Of a stretch of 57,654 nucleotides of DNA, positions 34,779-43,790 are shown one piece after another (position 1 is the stretch's first letter; every line of letters starts with the position of its first letter). The notes beneath the pieces were generated by a model. That model did not search any database. It saw nothing but the letters and a program-made list of their open reading frames with translations, and had not been told where the DNA came from. A program made the translations under genes and the position numbers. Source of the stretch: CAZZCN01 sp964652975 (lineage in GTDB: Bacteria; Bacillota; Clostridia; Saccharofermentanales; UBA5734). The stretch spans positions 1 to 57,654 of the forward strand of contig CAZZCN010000009.1 in the NCBI GenBank assembly GCA_964652975.1, in the 5' to 3' direction.

Positions 34779-35414
34779 ATGGAAAAGTTCATGCTTGGCA
34801 AAAAAGCCGGAATGACTCAGCTGTTCAACGAAAAAGGAATTGCAATACCCGTAACTGTACTGGAGTGCGGACCTTTATCAGTAGTTCAGAAGAAAACAGC
34901 AGAGAATGATGGCTACAGTGCTGTTAAAGTCGGTTACGGCGACATTGCCGAAAAGAAACTGACAAAACCCGCAAAAGGCCAGTTCAAGAAACACGAGATT
35001 TCACCCAAAAAGTATCTTAGAGAGTTCCGTACGGACGCTGACTTCACAGTAGGACAGGAAATTAACGTTTCAGACATGTTTGCTGTCGGAGACCGTGTAG
35101 ACATCAGCGGAATTTCAAAGGGTAAAGGCTTTGCAGGCGTTACCAAGAGATACAATCAGAAGACAGGACCGTTGACTCATGGTTCGATGTATCACAGAAG
35201 AGTCGGCTCAATGGGAGCAAATACTGATCCTGCAAGAGTTTTCCCCGGCAAGAAACTACCGGGACACATGGGAGCAGTCAATGTTACAGTCCAGAATCTG
35301 GAAGTTGTAATTGTAGACAAGGATCGCAATATATTAGTACTTAAAGGTGCTGTTCCGGGACCAAAGGGTGGCGGAATACTTGAAATTAAGAAAACCGTCA
35401 AGTCCGGCAAATAA
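34779..35414 (+). CDS. rplC: 50S ribosomal protein L3 (uL3)
   Basis: 211 residues, usual length. The GKKAGMTQLF start and the conserved GSMGANTDPARVFPGKKLPG loop that reaches toward the peptidyl transferase centre are present. AAGGAGG precedes the start. 25 bp separate it from rplD. Confidence 0.98.
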   Translation: MEKFMLGKKAGMTQLFNEKGIAIPVTVLECGPLSVVQKKTAENDGYSAVKVGYGDIAEKKLTKPAKGQFKKHEISPKKYLREFRTDADFTVGQEINVSDMFAVGDRVDISGISKGKGFAGVTKRYNQKTGPLTHGSMYHRRVGSMGANTDPARVFPGKKLPGHMGAVNVTVQNLEVVIVDKDRNILVLKGAVPGPKGGGILEIKKTVKSGK

Positions 35415-35439
35415 ACCGGAGTAAAGGAGGAGCAAGGAA

Positions 35440-36063
35440 ATGGCAAAAGTTGACATTTACAACATGGAAGGCGCTGTAATAGACAGCATTGAGCTTTCAG
35501 ACGCCATCTTCGGAATAGAGCCAAATGCCAAAGTTATGCATATAGCTGTGTTAAACCAACTCGCTAACAAGAGGCAGGGCACACATTCCACTAAGACCCG
35601 CAGTGAGGTAAGAGGCGGCGGAAGAAAGCCATACAGACAAAAGGGAACAGGACGTGCGCGTCAAGGATCAATCAGATCTGCACAATGGGTAAAGGGCGGA
35701 ATTATTTTCGGGCCCAAACCTCGTGATTATAGTTATACAATTCCTAAGAAAGTCAGGAGACTTGCTATGAAGTCGGCATTGGCAACGAAATTACTGGACA
35801 GCAACCTTGTAGTTGTTGACACATTGAATTTTGATGCAATCAAGACCAAGACAATGCTTAAAGTATTATCAAATCTTAAAGTAGCAAATACCGCTTTGAT
35901 AGTAATGAATGAGAAGAATGACACTGTTGAGAGATCCGCAAGAAACATCCGCGGTGTGAAAACTGCCCGAGTTAATACAATTAATGTTTTCGATTTACTT
36001 AAATTCGAGAAGCTTGTTGTTACAAGAGACGCAGTTGAGAAAATTCAGGAGGTGTATGTGTAA
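35440..36063 (+). CDS. rplD: 50S ribosomal protein L4 (uL4)
   Basis: 207 residues. The RNA-binding extended loop is visible (GTHSTKTRSEVRGGGRKPYR, then QKGTGRARQGSIRS). It overlaps rplW by one base (TAATG), which indicates coupling. Confidence 0.98.
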   Translation: MAKVDIYNMEGAVIDSIELSDAIFGIEPNAKVMHIAVLNQLANKRQGTHSTKTRSEVRGGGRKPYRQKGTGRARQGSIRSAQWVKGGIIFGPKPRDYSYTIPKKVRRLAMKSALATKLLDSNLVVVDTLNFDAIKTKTMLKVLSNLKVANTALIVMNEKNDTVERSARNIRGVKTARVNTINVFDLLKFEKLVVTRDAVEKIQEVYV

Positions 36064-36416
36064 TGAGAACAGCACAGGACATCATCGTAAGGCCAATAAT
36101 AACCGAAAGATCCAACACTGATTCCACAATCGGAAAGTACACTTTCCAGGTTGACAAGGATTCAACGAAGACTGAGATTCGGCAGGCTGTAGAGAAATTA
36201 TTCAATGTCAAGGTATTAAAAGTCAATACCACCAACTATGATGGGAAGACAAAGAGACAGGGCGTACACGTAGGGAAGACACCATCATGGAAAAAAGCAG
36301 TTGTTACAATAGACACCAATCCGAAGGCTTCTGTATTTTTAGTAAAAGGCGGCAAAACAACATCCGCTGCAAAGAAATACAAGAATGCGATTGAGGAATT
36401 TGGATTCGGTGGCTAA
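36063..36416 (+). CDS. rplW: 50S ribosomal protein L23 (uL23)
   Basis: 117 residues; sits at the peptide exit tunnel where SRP and trigger factor dock. IIVRPIITERS and FNVKVLKVNTTNYDGK are diagnostic. The C-terminal part is about 15-20 residues longer than typical bacterial L23 (a VKGGKTTSAAKKY insertion before IEEFGF). Confidence 0.97.
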   Translation: MRTAQDIIVRPIITERSNTDSTIGKYTFQVDKDSTKTEIRQAVEKLFNVKVLKVNTTNYDGKTKRQGVHVGKTPSWKKAVVTIDTNPKASVFLVKGGKTTSAAKKYKNAIEEFGFGG

Positions 36417-36451
36417 CGCCAACCGACCTTAGAAGAAGGAGTGAAGAGAAG

Positions 36452-37279
36452 ATGCCTGTAAAAAATTATAAGCCCACTTCTCCCGCCAGAAGGCAAATGT
36501 CGGTTTCTGATTTTTCAGAGATAACTGACAAAAAGCCCGAGAAGGCGCTTTTGGCAAAGAGAAGCAAAACAGGAGGCCGAAATTGCTACGGCCGTATTAC
36601 TGTCCGTCACATCGGTGGTGGAAACAAACGTAAGATCAGAGTCATAGACTGGAAAAGAGAGAAAGACGGTATAAAGGCCAAGGTTGTTGCGATTGAGTAT
36701 GATCCCAACAGAACTGCCAATATTGCACTTCTTTATTATCTGGACGGTGAGAAAAGATACATACTGGCAACAGAAGGTATGAAAGTTGGAGACGTGGTAG
36801 TGAGTGGTCCTGGATCCGACATACTTTCAGGCAACTGCCTGTCAATCGAAAACATACCCGTAGGTACAATCATACATAATATTGAAATGAAGCCTGGCAA
36901 AGGCTCGCAGATGGTTAGAACCGCAGGTGCAAGTGCGCAGTTGATGGCAAAAGAGAACAATTTTGCCCAGATTCGTCTTCCTTCCGGTGAAGTTCGTATG
37001 ATTCCTGTTATATGTAAAGCTACTATCGGAGCTGTCGGAAACCATGAGCACGAGAATGTCACCATCGGCAAGGCTGGAAGAAAACGTCATATGGGCGTTC
37101 GTCCTACAGTTCGAGGAGTTGTCATGAATCCATGTGATCACCCACACGGCGGTGGTGAAGGTAAATCACCAATCGGTATGCCGGGTCCTGTGACACCTTG
37201 GGGAGTTCCTACACTTGGTAAGAAGACCAGAAATCGCAAAAAGCCTTCTAGTAAATACATCGTTAAGAGAAGGAAGTAA
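36452..37279 (+). CDS. rplB: 50S ribosomal protein L2 (uL2)
   Basis: 275 residues, full length; needed for subunit association. KNYKPTSPARRQM at the start and the GVVMNPCDHPHGGGEGKSPI loop with the conserved His near the catalytic centre are intact. It lies between rplW and rpsS as expected. Confidence 0.98.
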   Translation: MPVKNYKPTSPARRQMSVSDFSEITDKKPEKALLAKRSKTGGRNCYGRITVRHIGGGNKRKIRVIDWKREKDGIKAKVVAIEYDPNRTANIALLYYLDGEKRYILATEGMKVGDVVVSGPGSDILSGNCLSIENIPVGTIIHNIEMKPGKGSQMVRTAGASAQLMAKENNFAQIRLPSGEVRMIPVICKATIGAVGNHEHENVTIGKAGRKRHMGVRPTVRGVVMNPCDHPHGGGEGKSPIGMPGPVTPWGVPTLGKKTRNRKKPSSKYIVKRRK

Positions 37280-37294
37280 AGGGGGAATCGGGTA

Positions 37295-37576
37295 ATGAGC
37301 AGATCAACGAAAAAGGGATTCTATGTTGCAGACCATTTAATGAAGAAAATTGAAGCAATGAACGAAAAAAATGAGAAAAAAGTCATTAAGACCTGGTCAA
37401 GATCTTCGACAATTTTCCCTGAAATGGTGGGACATACAATAGCCGTATACGACGGACGCAAACATGTTCCGGTATTCTGTACAGAGGAAACAGTCGGACA
37501 CAAGCTGGGAGAGTTTGCTCCTACAAGAACATATAGAGGTCACGGCGGCAGCGAGAAGAGCTCGGCTGTAAAATAA
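37295..37576 (+). CDS. rpsS: 30S ribosomal protein S19 (uS19)
   Basis: 93 residues; head of the small subunit. SRSTKKGFYVADHLMKKI, IKTWSRSSTIFPEMVGHTI and GEFAPTRTYRGH are diagnostic. Confidence 0.98.
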   Translation: MSRSTKKGFYVADHLMKKIEAMNEKNEKKVIKTWSRSSTIFPEMVGHTIAVYDGRKHVPVFCTEETVGHKLGEFAPTRTYRGHGGSEKSSAVK

Positions 37577-37610
37577 CCGTAACCTAAGCAGTAGAAGGGA
37601 GGAACACGAA

Positions 37611-38087
37611 GTGGAAAAGAAGGTCATGAACAAGGGATATATGCTTGAAAACCGTGAAGATATTCTTGCGAAGTATTCCAAGACCGCAAAGAAATTTCAA
37701 AAACCGGTGCTTCTTACAAAAAAGGAGAAAAAGGTTTTAGGGATAGGCAAGGACGAAGGCAGGGCAATCGCCAAATATGTCCGTATATCACAGCGTAAAG
37801 TAAATGTTGTTGTTAACTTGATTAAAGGTAAAAATATCGACGAGGCAAATGCCATACTTTTATACACACCCAAGTCAGCATCACAGATTCTTATCAAATT
37901 ATTAAAATCGGCGGAAGCAAACGCCGTCAACAATAATGAATTGTCACGGGATGCTCTTTATGTTGCCGACTGCTATGCAAATCAAGGCCCTACACTAAAG
38001 AGAATAATGCCAAGGGCACGTGGTAGCGCCAGCAGAATTTTGAAGAGAACAAGCCATGTAACAGTCGTTCTCAAGGAAAGAAAGTAA
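37611..38087 (+). CDS. rplV: 50S ribosomal protein L22 (uL22) with an N-terminal extension
   Basis: 158 residues from a GTG start that follows GGGAGG. Typical bacterial L22 is about 110-115 residues. The core begins near residue 51 (AIAKYVRISQRKVNVVVNLI) and ends with the tunnel loop and SHVTVVLKER. The first 48 residues are a Lys-rich extension not expected in the family. Confidence 0.95.
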   Translation: MEKKVMNKGYMLENREDILAKYSKTAKKFQKPVLLTKKEKKVLGIGKDEGRAIAKYVRISQRKVNVVVNLIKGKNIDEANAILLYTPKSASQILIKLLKSAEANAVNNNELSRDALYVADCYANQGPTLKRIMPRARGSASRILKRTSHVTVVLKERK

Positions 38088-38100
38088 GGAGGCAAAGTAG

Positions 38101-38772
38101 ATGGGCCAAAAGGTAAATCCTCACGGTTTAAGAGTAGGCATAATCAAAGATTGGGACACCAAATGGTATGCCGATAAGAAAAATTACAGCAAGTACCTTG
38201 TCGAAGACAAGAAAATTCGTGACTTCGTTAAGAAGGAGTGCTTTGCTGCAGGAGTTTCACAGATTACTATCGAAAGAAAAGGCGACGAAAAGACACTTAT
38301 CGGAATTCGCACAGCGAAACCCGGTATCATAATCGGAAGACAAGGCGCCGGAATCGAAGAACTGAAGAAGAAACTCCTCACAAAATTCAACTCTGTATTC
38401 TTCGTCGACATCAACGAGATAAAAGCGATCGATATGGAATCTCAGTTGGTTGCCGAAAGCATAGCAGCACAGTTAGAAAAGAGAATATCTTTCAGACGTG
38501 CCATGAAGCAGGCAATGAGCAGAACTATGAAGGCAGGCGCCAAGGGAATTAAGACTCAGGTAAGCGGTAGACTTGGTGGTGCCGAAATCGCAAGAAGAGA
38601 GCATTATCACGAGGGAACAATTCCTTTGCAGACTTTAAGGGCGGATATTGATTACGGTTTTGCAGAAGCAAACACCACCTATGGTAAAATAGGTGTCAAA
38701 GTCTGGGTATATAAAGGTGAAATTTATCCTGCACCCAAGAGAGACAAAGCTGTGGAAGGAGGCGAAGCCTAA
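38101..38772 (+). CDS. rpsC: 30S ribosomal protein S3 (uS3)
   Basis: 223 residues. GQKVNPHGLRVGIIKDWDTK opens the protein, followed by the KH domain (GIIIGRQGAGIEELKKKL) and the C-terminal GRLGGAEIARREHYHEG. It overlaps rplP by one base (TAATG). Confidence 0.98.
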   Translation: MGQKVNPHGLRVGIIKDWDTKWYADKKNYSKYLVEDKKIRDFVKKECFAAGVSQITIERKGDEKTLIGIRTAKPGIIIGRQGAGIEELKKKLLTKFNSVFFVDINEIKAIDMESQLVAESIAAQLEKRISFRRAMKQAMSRTMKAGAKGIKTQVSGRLGGAEIARREHYHEGTIPLQTLRADIDYGFAEANTTYGKIGVKVWVYKGEIYPAPKRDKAVEGGEA

Positions 38773-39206
38773 TGTTACTTCCAAAAAGAGTCAAATACAG
38801 GAAACAACATCGTGGCAGAATGACAGGTAAAGCCACCCGCGGTAATTTTATTGCTTATGGAGAATTCGGTCTTATGGCCACAGAATGTTGCTGGCTTAAA
38901 AGCAATCAGATAGAAGCAGCCCGTATCGCAATCAACAGATTTGTCAAAAGAGGCGGTAAGGTATGGATCAAGGTGTTTCCTGACAAGCCCGTATCATCAA
39001 AACCTGCAGAGACCCGAATGGGATCAGGTAAAGGATCTCCGGATTACTGGGTAGCGGTAATCAAACCCGGAAGAGTACTGTTTGAAATTTCCGGAGTTTC
39101 GCAAGAGGACGCAAAAGAAGCTATGAGACTTGCAAGTCACAAGCTTCCTTGTAAAACAAAGTTTATTGTTCGTGAAAAGGCAGGTGACGTAGATGAAGCC
39201 GAGTGA
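38772..39206 (+). CDS. rplP: 50S ribosomal protein L16 (uL16)
   Basis: 144 residues; binds near the A-site tRNA. LLPKRVKYRKQHRGRM and the KPAETRMGSGKGSPDYWVAV loop are diagnostic. It overlaps rpmC by 14 bp. Confidence 0.98.
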   Translation: MLLPKRVKYRKQHRGRMTGKATRGNFIAYGEFGLMATECCWLKSNQIEAARIAINRFVKRGGKVWIKVFPDKPVSSKPAETRMGSGKGSPDYWVAVIKPGRVLFEISGVSQEDAKEAMRLASHKLPCKTKFIVREKAGDVDEAE

Positions 39207-39396
39207 GATACGTGAGAAATCAATTGTTGAGCTTAACACTGAATTAATTGATCTCAAAGGAGAATTATTTAAACTCAGATTCCAGCACGCCACAAACCAG
39301 CTAGATAACCCCCTGAAACTTAAAAGTGTCAAGAGGGACATCGCACGGGTGAGAACAATACTCCGCGAGCGTGAGCTTAAGGGAATAAAAGAGTGA
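39193..39396 (+). CDS. rpmC: 50S ribosomal protein L29 (uL29)
   Basis: 67-residue two-helix protein near the tunnel exit. KPSEIREKSIVELNTELIDL and LFKLRFQHATNQLDNP are diagnostic. It starts inside rplP. Confidence 0.97.
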   Translation: MKPSEIREKSIVELNTELIDLKGELFKLRFQHATNQLDNPLKLKSVKRDIARVRTILRERELKGIKE

Positions 39397-39412
39397 TGGG
39401 AGGGGAGCGGCA

Positions 39413-39670
39413 ATGACTGACAGAAACCTCAGAAAAACAAGAGTGGGTCTGGTAAAAAGCGATAAAATGGATAAGACAATCGTAGTAGCTGTTGTGGAGC
39501 ATGTAAGAGATCCATTGTACAAGAAAATAATAAAGAGAACTTACACACTAAAAGCACACGATGAAAACAATGAGTGCAAGCCCGGTGATAAAGTCAAGGT
39601 TATGGAAACACGACCACTTAGCAAAGATAAACGCTGGAGATTAATCGAAATTGTTGAAAAAGCAAAGTAA
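39413..39670 (+). CDS. rpsQ: 30S ribosomal protein S17 (uS17)
   Basis: 85 residues. RKTRVGLVKSDKMDKTIVVA and the late METRPLSKDKRWRLIEIVEK are diagnostic of this primary 16S rRNA-binding protein. Confidence 0.98.
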   Translation: MTDRNLRKTRVGLVKSDKMDKTIVVAVVEHVRDPLYKKIIKRTYTLKAHDENNECKPGDKVKVMETRPLSKDKRWRLIEIVEKAK

Positions 39671-39705
39671 CCGAAAAGTGTTTATTCGGGAAGGAGGAAG
39701 TTTAT

Positions 39706-40074
39706 ATGATTCAAGTGCAAACCCGCCTCAAGTCCGCTGATAACACCGGTGCAAAAGAATTGTTCTGCATTAAGGTGCTTGGTGGATCATGGCGCAAATA
39801 TGGCAATATCGGTGATGTAATAGTCTGTTCTGTAAAGACAGCAACACCCGGTGGAGTAGTAAAAAAAGGTGAAGTTGTAAAAGCTGTAATAGTCAGGTCT
39901 AAGAAAGGTGTTCGCCGTAATGACGGATCCTATATAAAATTTGACGAAAATGCAGCAGTTATAATAAAGGACGATAAGAACCCGCGTGGAACCCGTATAT
40001 TCGGGCCAATAGCAAGAGAGCTGAGAGATAAGGACTATATGAAGATTTTATCTTTGGCACCTGAAGTTTTATAA
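39706..40074 (+). CDS. rplN: 50S ribosomal protein L14 (uL14)
   Basis: 122 residues, exact family length. MIQVQTRLKSADNTGAKE and the C-terminal RGTRIFGPIARELRDK are diagnostic. AAGGAGG precedes it. Confidence 0.98.
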   Translation: MIQVQTRLKSADNTGAKELFCIKVLGGSWRKYGNIGDVIVCSVKTATPGGVVKKGEVVKAVIVRSKKGVRRNDGSYIKFDENAAVIIKDDKNPRGTRIFGPIARELRDKDYMKILSLAPEVL

Positions 40075-40087
40075 GGAGGAGAAAGTA

Positions 40088-40429
40088 ATGGCGAATAAAA
40101 TACATGTTAGAAAAAATGATAATGTATTCGTTTTAACCGGAAAAGATTCCGGAAAGAGCGGCAAAGTGCTCACGGCTAACTCCGAGAAAGGTACAGTTAT
40201 CGTCGAAGGCGTTAACATGAGTACCAGGCATCAGAAACCAAAGGGCAGAAATCAACAGGGTGGAAAAATAGTACAGGAATCACCTATCAGCAGTTCAAAT
40301 GTAATGATAGTATGTGATAAATGTAAGCGTCCTGCTAAAATTGGTCGCAAAATACTTGCCGGCGGTGAAAAAGTTCGTGTATGTAAAGCATGTGGAGAAA
40401 TCATCAGCTCGGTAAAGGGCTCAAAGTGA
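40088..40429 (+). CDS. rplX: 50S ribosomal protein L24 (uL24)
   Basis: 113 residues; assembly initiator protein. A KOW motif (DNVFVLTGKDSGKSGKVL) is at the N-terminus and a zinc-ribbon-like pair (CDKC, CKAC) is near the C-terminus. Confidence 0.97.
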   Translation: MANKIHVRKNDNVFVLTGKDSGKSGKVLTANSEKGTVIVEGVNMSTRHQKPKGRNQQGGKIVQESPISSSNVMIVCDKCKRPAKIGRKILAGGEKVRVCKACGEIISSVKGSK

Positions 40430-40452
40430 CGATTGTGAGGAGGTAGGACAAA

Positions 40453-40992
40453 ATGTCAAGATTAAAAGATAAATATTTGAATGAAATTGCACCGGCTATG
40501 AAGCAGACCTTCCAATACAAATCAGCCATGCAAATACCCAAAATTGAGAAGATAGTACTCAATATGGGTGTGGGTGACGTAAAAGAAAATCCAAAGGCCG
40601 TTGATAATGCTGCTAACGATATGAGCCTGGTTGCCGGACAACACGCAGTTATTATAAAAGCAAAGAGATCTGTTTCAGCTTTCAAGCTAAGGCAGGGTAT
40701 GAACATTGCATGTAAAGTAACACTCCGTGGAGAAAAGATGTATGAGTTTTTAGATAAGCTGGTAAGCGTTTCTATTCCTCGTATTCGTGACTTCAGAGGA
40801 TTGAACCCCAACTCGTTTGACGGACGTGGCAATTATGCCATGGGTGTCAAGGAACAACTTATATTCCCTGAAATCGACTACGATAAAGTCGATAAGATTC
40901 GCGGAATGGATATTATCATAGTTACAACGGCCAAAACAGATGAGGAAGCTCGTGAGCTTTTATCACTCGTAGGTATGCCGTTCAGTAAATAA
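40453..40992 (+). CDS. rplE: 50S ribosomal protein L5 (uL5)
   Basis: 179 residues; binds 5S rRNA in the central protuberance. IEKIVLNMGVGDVKENPK and RDFRGLNPNSFDGRGNYAMG are diagnostic. Confidence 0.98.
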   Translation: MSRLKDKYLNEIAPAMKQTFQYKSAMQIPKIEKIVLNMGVGDVKENPKAVDNAANDMSLVAGQHAVIIKAKRSVSAFKLRQGMNIACKVTLRGEKMYEFLDKLVSVSIPRIRDFRGLNPNSFDGRGNYAMGVKEQLIFPEIDYDKVDKIRGMDIIIVTTAKTDEEARELLSLVGMPFSK

Positions 40993-41008
40993 TCGGGAGG
41001 AATGGGAA

Positions 41009-41194
41009 ATGGCTAAATTGTCGATGATTCTCAAACAGCAAAAAGATCCTAAGTTCAGCACCCAGGCATACAATCGTTGTAAGCTTTGTGGAAGACCACA
41101 TGCTTATATGCGTAGGTACGGAGTCTGCCGTGTGTGTTTCAGAGAGCTCGCCTACAAGGGTCAAATCCCCGGTGTTCGCAAAGCCAGTTGGTAA
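41009..41194 (+). CDS. rpsN: 30S ribosomal protein S14 type Z (uS14)
   Basis: 61 residues; the short zinc-binding form with CKLC and CRVC. It lies between rplE and rpsH, the normal place. Confidence 0.98.
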   Translation: MAKLSMILKQQKDPKFSTQAYNRCKLCGRPHAYMRRYGVCRVCFRELAYKGQIPGVRKASW

Positions 41195-41219
41195 GGGATA
41201 CCAGGAAGGAGGATGTCAA

Positions 41220-41615
41220 ATGCAAATTACAGATGCAATAGCAGATATGCTAACAAGAATACGTAACGCAGCTTCAACAAAACACGCCACTGTTGATGTG
41301 CCTGCTTCAAATGTAAAGAAAGCAATTGCTCAAATACTTTTAGAAGAAGGTTATATTACAAAATACGATATTGTTGAAGACAACATGCAGGACGTAATTA
41401 AAATTACGCTAAAGTATGCAGCAAAAAAACCTGTTATAACAGGTATCAAAAGAATATCAAAGCCGGGGTTAAGGGTATATGCCAACTGTGAGAAACTCCC
41501 TAAAGTGCTTGGAGGTATAGGCATTGCCGTCATATCTACATCACAAGGGATTATGACAGACAAAAAAGCTCGTCAATCCGGAATTGGTGGAGAAGTACTG
41601 GCTTACGTCTGGTAG
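41220..41615 (+). CDS. rpsH: 30S ribosomal protein S8 (uS8)
   Basis: 131 residues. The ATG at 41220 follows GGAAGGAGG and opens with QITDAIADMLTRIRNA; longer frames upstream are not supported. The C-terminal VISTSQGIMTDKKARQSGIG is diagnostic. Confidence 0.98.
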   Translation: MQITDAIADMLTRIRNAASTKHATVDVPASNVKKAIAQILLEEGYITKYDIVEDNMQDVIKITLKYAAKKPVITGIKRISKPGLRVYANCEKLPKVLGGIGIAVISTSQGIMTDKKARQSGIGGEVLAYVW

Positions 41616-41682
41616 GAATATCTCTGAAAAGAGCGGTTGTCTGTTGACAAGCGACTCATAATATCAAGAGCAGGAGGAAATC

Positions 41683-42228
41683 ATGTCAAGAATCGGAAGA
41701 AAACCAATCGACATTCCAGCTGGTGTCGATGTGAAAATCAATAATAACAGCATCACAGTAAAAGGATCAAAAGAGACACTATCCATGGATGCTCACAGCG
41801 AAATGAAAGTCAAAATCGAAAACAACCAGATTATCGTCGAGAGACCGTCTGACGAAAAAAAGCACAAAGCACTGCACGGACTAACCCGTTCATTGATTAA
41901 CAACATGGTTGTAGGTGTATCTGAAGGCTTTAAGAAGAATCTGGACATTCAAGGTGTCGGATTCAAAGCCCAAAAGCAAGGTAATATGGTAATATTCAAC
42001 CTTGGATACTCACATACTATAGAACTTGTAGAACCTACGGGAATTACTATTGATGTGCCGGCACCTAACAAGGTAGTCGTTTCCGGCGCTGACAAACAGC
42101 TCGTAGGTGAAATTGCCGCAAAAATAAGATCTTACAGAGTACCTGATGCCTATAAAGGCAAGGGTGTGAAGTATGATTTCGAAGTCTTGAAACTCAAAGA
42201 GGGCAAGACAGGCGCAAAGGCTAAATAA
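41683..42228 (+). CDS. rplF: 50S ribosomal protein L6 (uL6)
   Basis: 181 residues. SRIGRKPIDIPAGVDV starts the protein and the C-terminal IRSYRVPDAYKGKGVKY motif is intact. Confidence 0.98.
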   Translation: MSRIGRKPIDIPAGVDVKINNNSITVKGSKETLSMDAHSEMKVKIENNQIIVERPSDEKKHKALHGLTRSLINNMVVGVSEGFKKNLDIQGVGFKAQKQGNMVIFNLGYSHTIELVEPTGITIDVPAPNKVVVSGADKQLVGEIAAKIRSYRVPDAYKGKGVKYDFEVLKLKEGKTGAKAK

Positions 42229-42245
42229 GGAAAGGATGAAATAAC

Positions 42246-42614
42246 ATGATAAGCAAAACTTGTAAAAATACAGTTCGCCTTAGAAAACACAAGCGAATTC
42301 GTGCAAAAATAAGCGGAACAACGCTAAGACCAAGATTGTGTGTTTTTAGAAGCCTTTCTAACATTTACGCCCAGATAATTGATGACGAGACACAGAGTAC
42401 TCTGGTAAGTGCATCATCACTTGAAAGTGCCATAAAATCAAAAATTGGCAACGGCGGAAACAAAGAGGCTGCAAAAGAAGTAGGAATACTAATAGCTCAA
42501 AAAGCTTTAGAAAAAGGAATAGAAAAAGTAGTATTTGACAGAGGCGGATATATATACCATGGACGAGTTTTGTCCTTGGCGGAAGCGGCAAGAGAAGCCG
42601 GCCTTAAATTTTAA
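42246..42614 (+). CDS. rplR: 50S ribosomal protein L18 (uL18)
   Basis: 122 residues; 5S rRNA-binding. RPRLCVFRSLSNIYAQIIDD and VFDRGGYIYHGRVLSLAEA are diagnostic. Confidence 0.98.
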   Translation: MISKTCKNTVRLRKHKRIRAKISGTTLRPRLCVFRSLSNIYAQIIDDETQSTLVSASSLESAIKSKIGNGGNKEAAKEVGILIAQKALEKGIEKVVFDRGGYIYHGRVLSLAEAAREAGLKF

Positions 42615-42631
42615 ACGGAGGAGGAAACGTA

Positions 42632-43126
42632 ATGCGCACAGATGCTAACACACTCGAGCTAAAAGAAAAAGTGATACACATCGGACGTGTCTCAAAGACA
42701 GTTAAAGGCGGACGTAACTTCCGTTTTGCTGCACTGGTTATCGTCGGTGACGAGAATGGCCGTGTAGGTAAGGGACTTGGAAAGGCCGCTGAAATTCCCG
42801 ATGCTATAAGAAAAGGAATCGAAGATGCCAAGAAGAATATGATTGATGTGCCTTTAGACGGAACATCGATACCACATGAAATAATTGGTAATTTTGGTGC
42901 AGGAAGAGTTCTTTTGAAGCCTGCAAACGAAGGTACCGGCGTTATAGCAGGTGGACCTGTAAGAGCTGTACTAGAGCTTGCAGGAATCAAAGATATCCGC
43001 ACGAAGTCGCTGGGAACTAATAATCCTAACAATATGGTTAATGCCACAATTGAAGGACTAAAACAATTAAGATCTCCGCAGCAGGTTGCAAGACTTCGCG
43101 GTAAAACCGTAGAAGAAATAATGTAA
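42632..43126 (+). CDS. rpsE: 30S ribosomal protein S5 (uS5)
   Basis: 164 residues; involved in decoding accuracy. GRVSKTVKGGRNFRFAALVI and the KSLGTNNPNNMVNATIEGL motif are diagnostic. Confidence 0.98.
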   Translation: MRTDANTLELKEKVIHIGRVSKTVKGGRNFRFAALVIVGDENGRVGKGLGKAAEIPDAIRKGIEDAKKNMIDVPLDGTSIPHEIIGNFGAGRVLLKPANEGTGVIAGGPVRAVLELAGIKDIRTKSLGTNNPNNMVNATIEGLKQLRSPQQVARLRGKTVEEIM

Positions 43127-43143
43127 GGGAGGTGCTCATTAGT

Positions 43144-43323
43144 ATGTCAAAAGTAAAAGTAACATTAATTAAGAGCACCAATGGCTCTTTAGAAAAACAC
43201 AAAGCAACTATTACGGCCTTAGGATTAAGAAAAATCGGGCAGACAGTCGAAAAAAATGACTGTGATGCTTTTCAGGGTATGATTAAATCAGTTGCTCATC
43301 TGGTCAAAGTAACACAGGATTAA
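43144..43323 (+). CDS. rpmD: 50S ribosomal protein L30 (uL30)
   Basis: 59 residues. The ATG at 43144 follows GGGAGGTG; an in-frame GTG at 43132 is part of that site. VKVTLIKSTNGSLEKHKATI and LGLRKIGQTVEK are diagnostic. Confidence 0.97.
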   Translation: MSKVKVTLIKSTNGSLEKHKATITALGLRKIGQTVEKNDCDAFQGMIKSVAHLVKVTQD

Positions 43324-43337
43324 GGGGGAGTACAGAT

Positions 43338-43787
43338 ATGAAACTTAACGAGTTAGCTGCCAGTGAGGGAGCCCGTAAAGATGCCTTTCGTAAGGGGCGC
43401 GGAGTAGGTTCTGGAAATGGTAAAACAGCTGGGCGAGGACATAAGGGACAGAATTCCCGTGCAGGCGGCGGAGTTCGTCTTGGGTTTGAAGGCGGACAAA
43501 TGCCTTTATTCAGAAGAATCCCTAAAAGAGGATTTAACAATAAGACGTTTGCACTGAAGTTTGTTGAAGTTAGCCTCAGCGATCTGGAATGTTTTGAAAA
43601 TGGATCGACTGTTGATGCGAAAGTACTGAAAGATGCAAATATTATTTCTTATTCGAGTGCAATGGATGGAATACGCATACTCGGAAATGGTGAATTAACA
43701 AAGAAACTCACAGTAAAGGCATCAGGATTTACGGCAACAGCAAAAGGCAAAATCGAAAGTAATGGCGGCACAGCCGAGGAGGTATAA
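43338..43787 (+). CDS. rplO: 50S ribosomal protein L15 (uL15)
   Basis: 149 residues. The Gly/Arg-rich N-terminal arm is visible (RGVGSGNGKTAGRGHKGQNS). It ends 3 bp before secY. Confidence 0.98.
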   Translation: MKLNELAASEGARKDAFRKGRGVGSGNGKTAGRGHKGQNSRAGGGVRLGFEGGQMPLFRRIPKRGFNNKTFALKFVEVSLSDLECFENGSTVDAKVLKDANIISYSSAMDGIRILGNGELTKKLTVKASGFTATAKGKIESNGGTAEEV

Positions 43788-43790
43788 TTT

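Noticed and set aside
41088..41219. Longer start for rpsH
   Set aside because: The extra sequence overlaps rpsN and precedes a perfect ribosome binding site at the family-consistent ATG.
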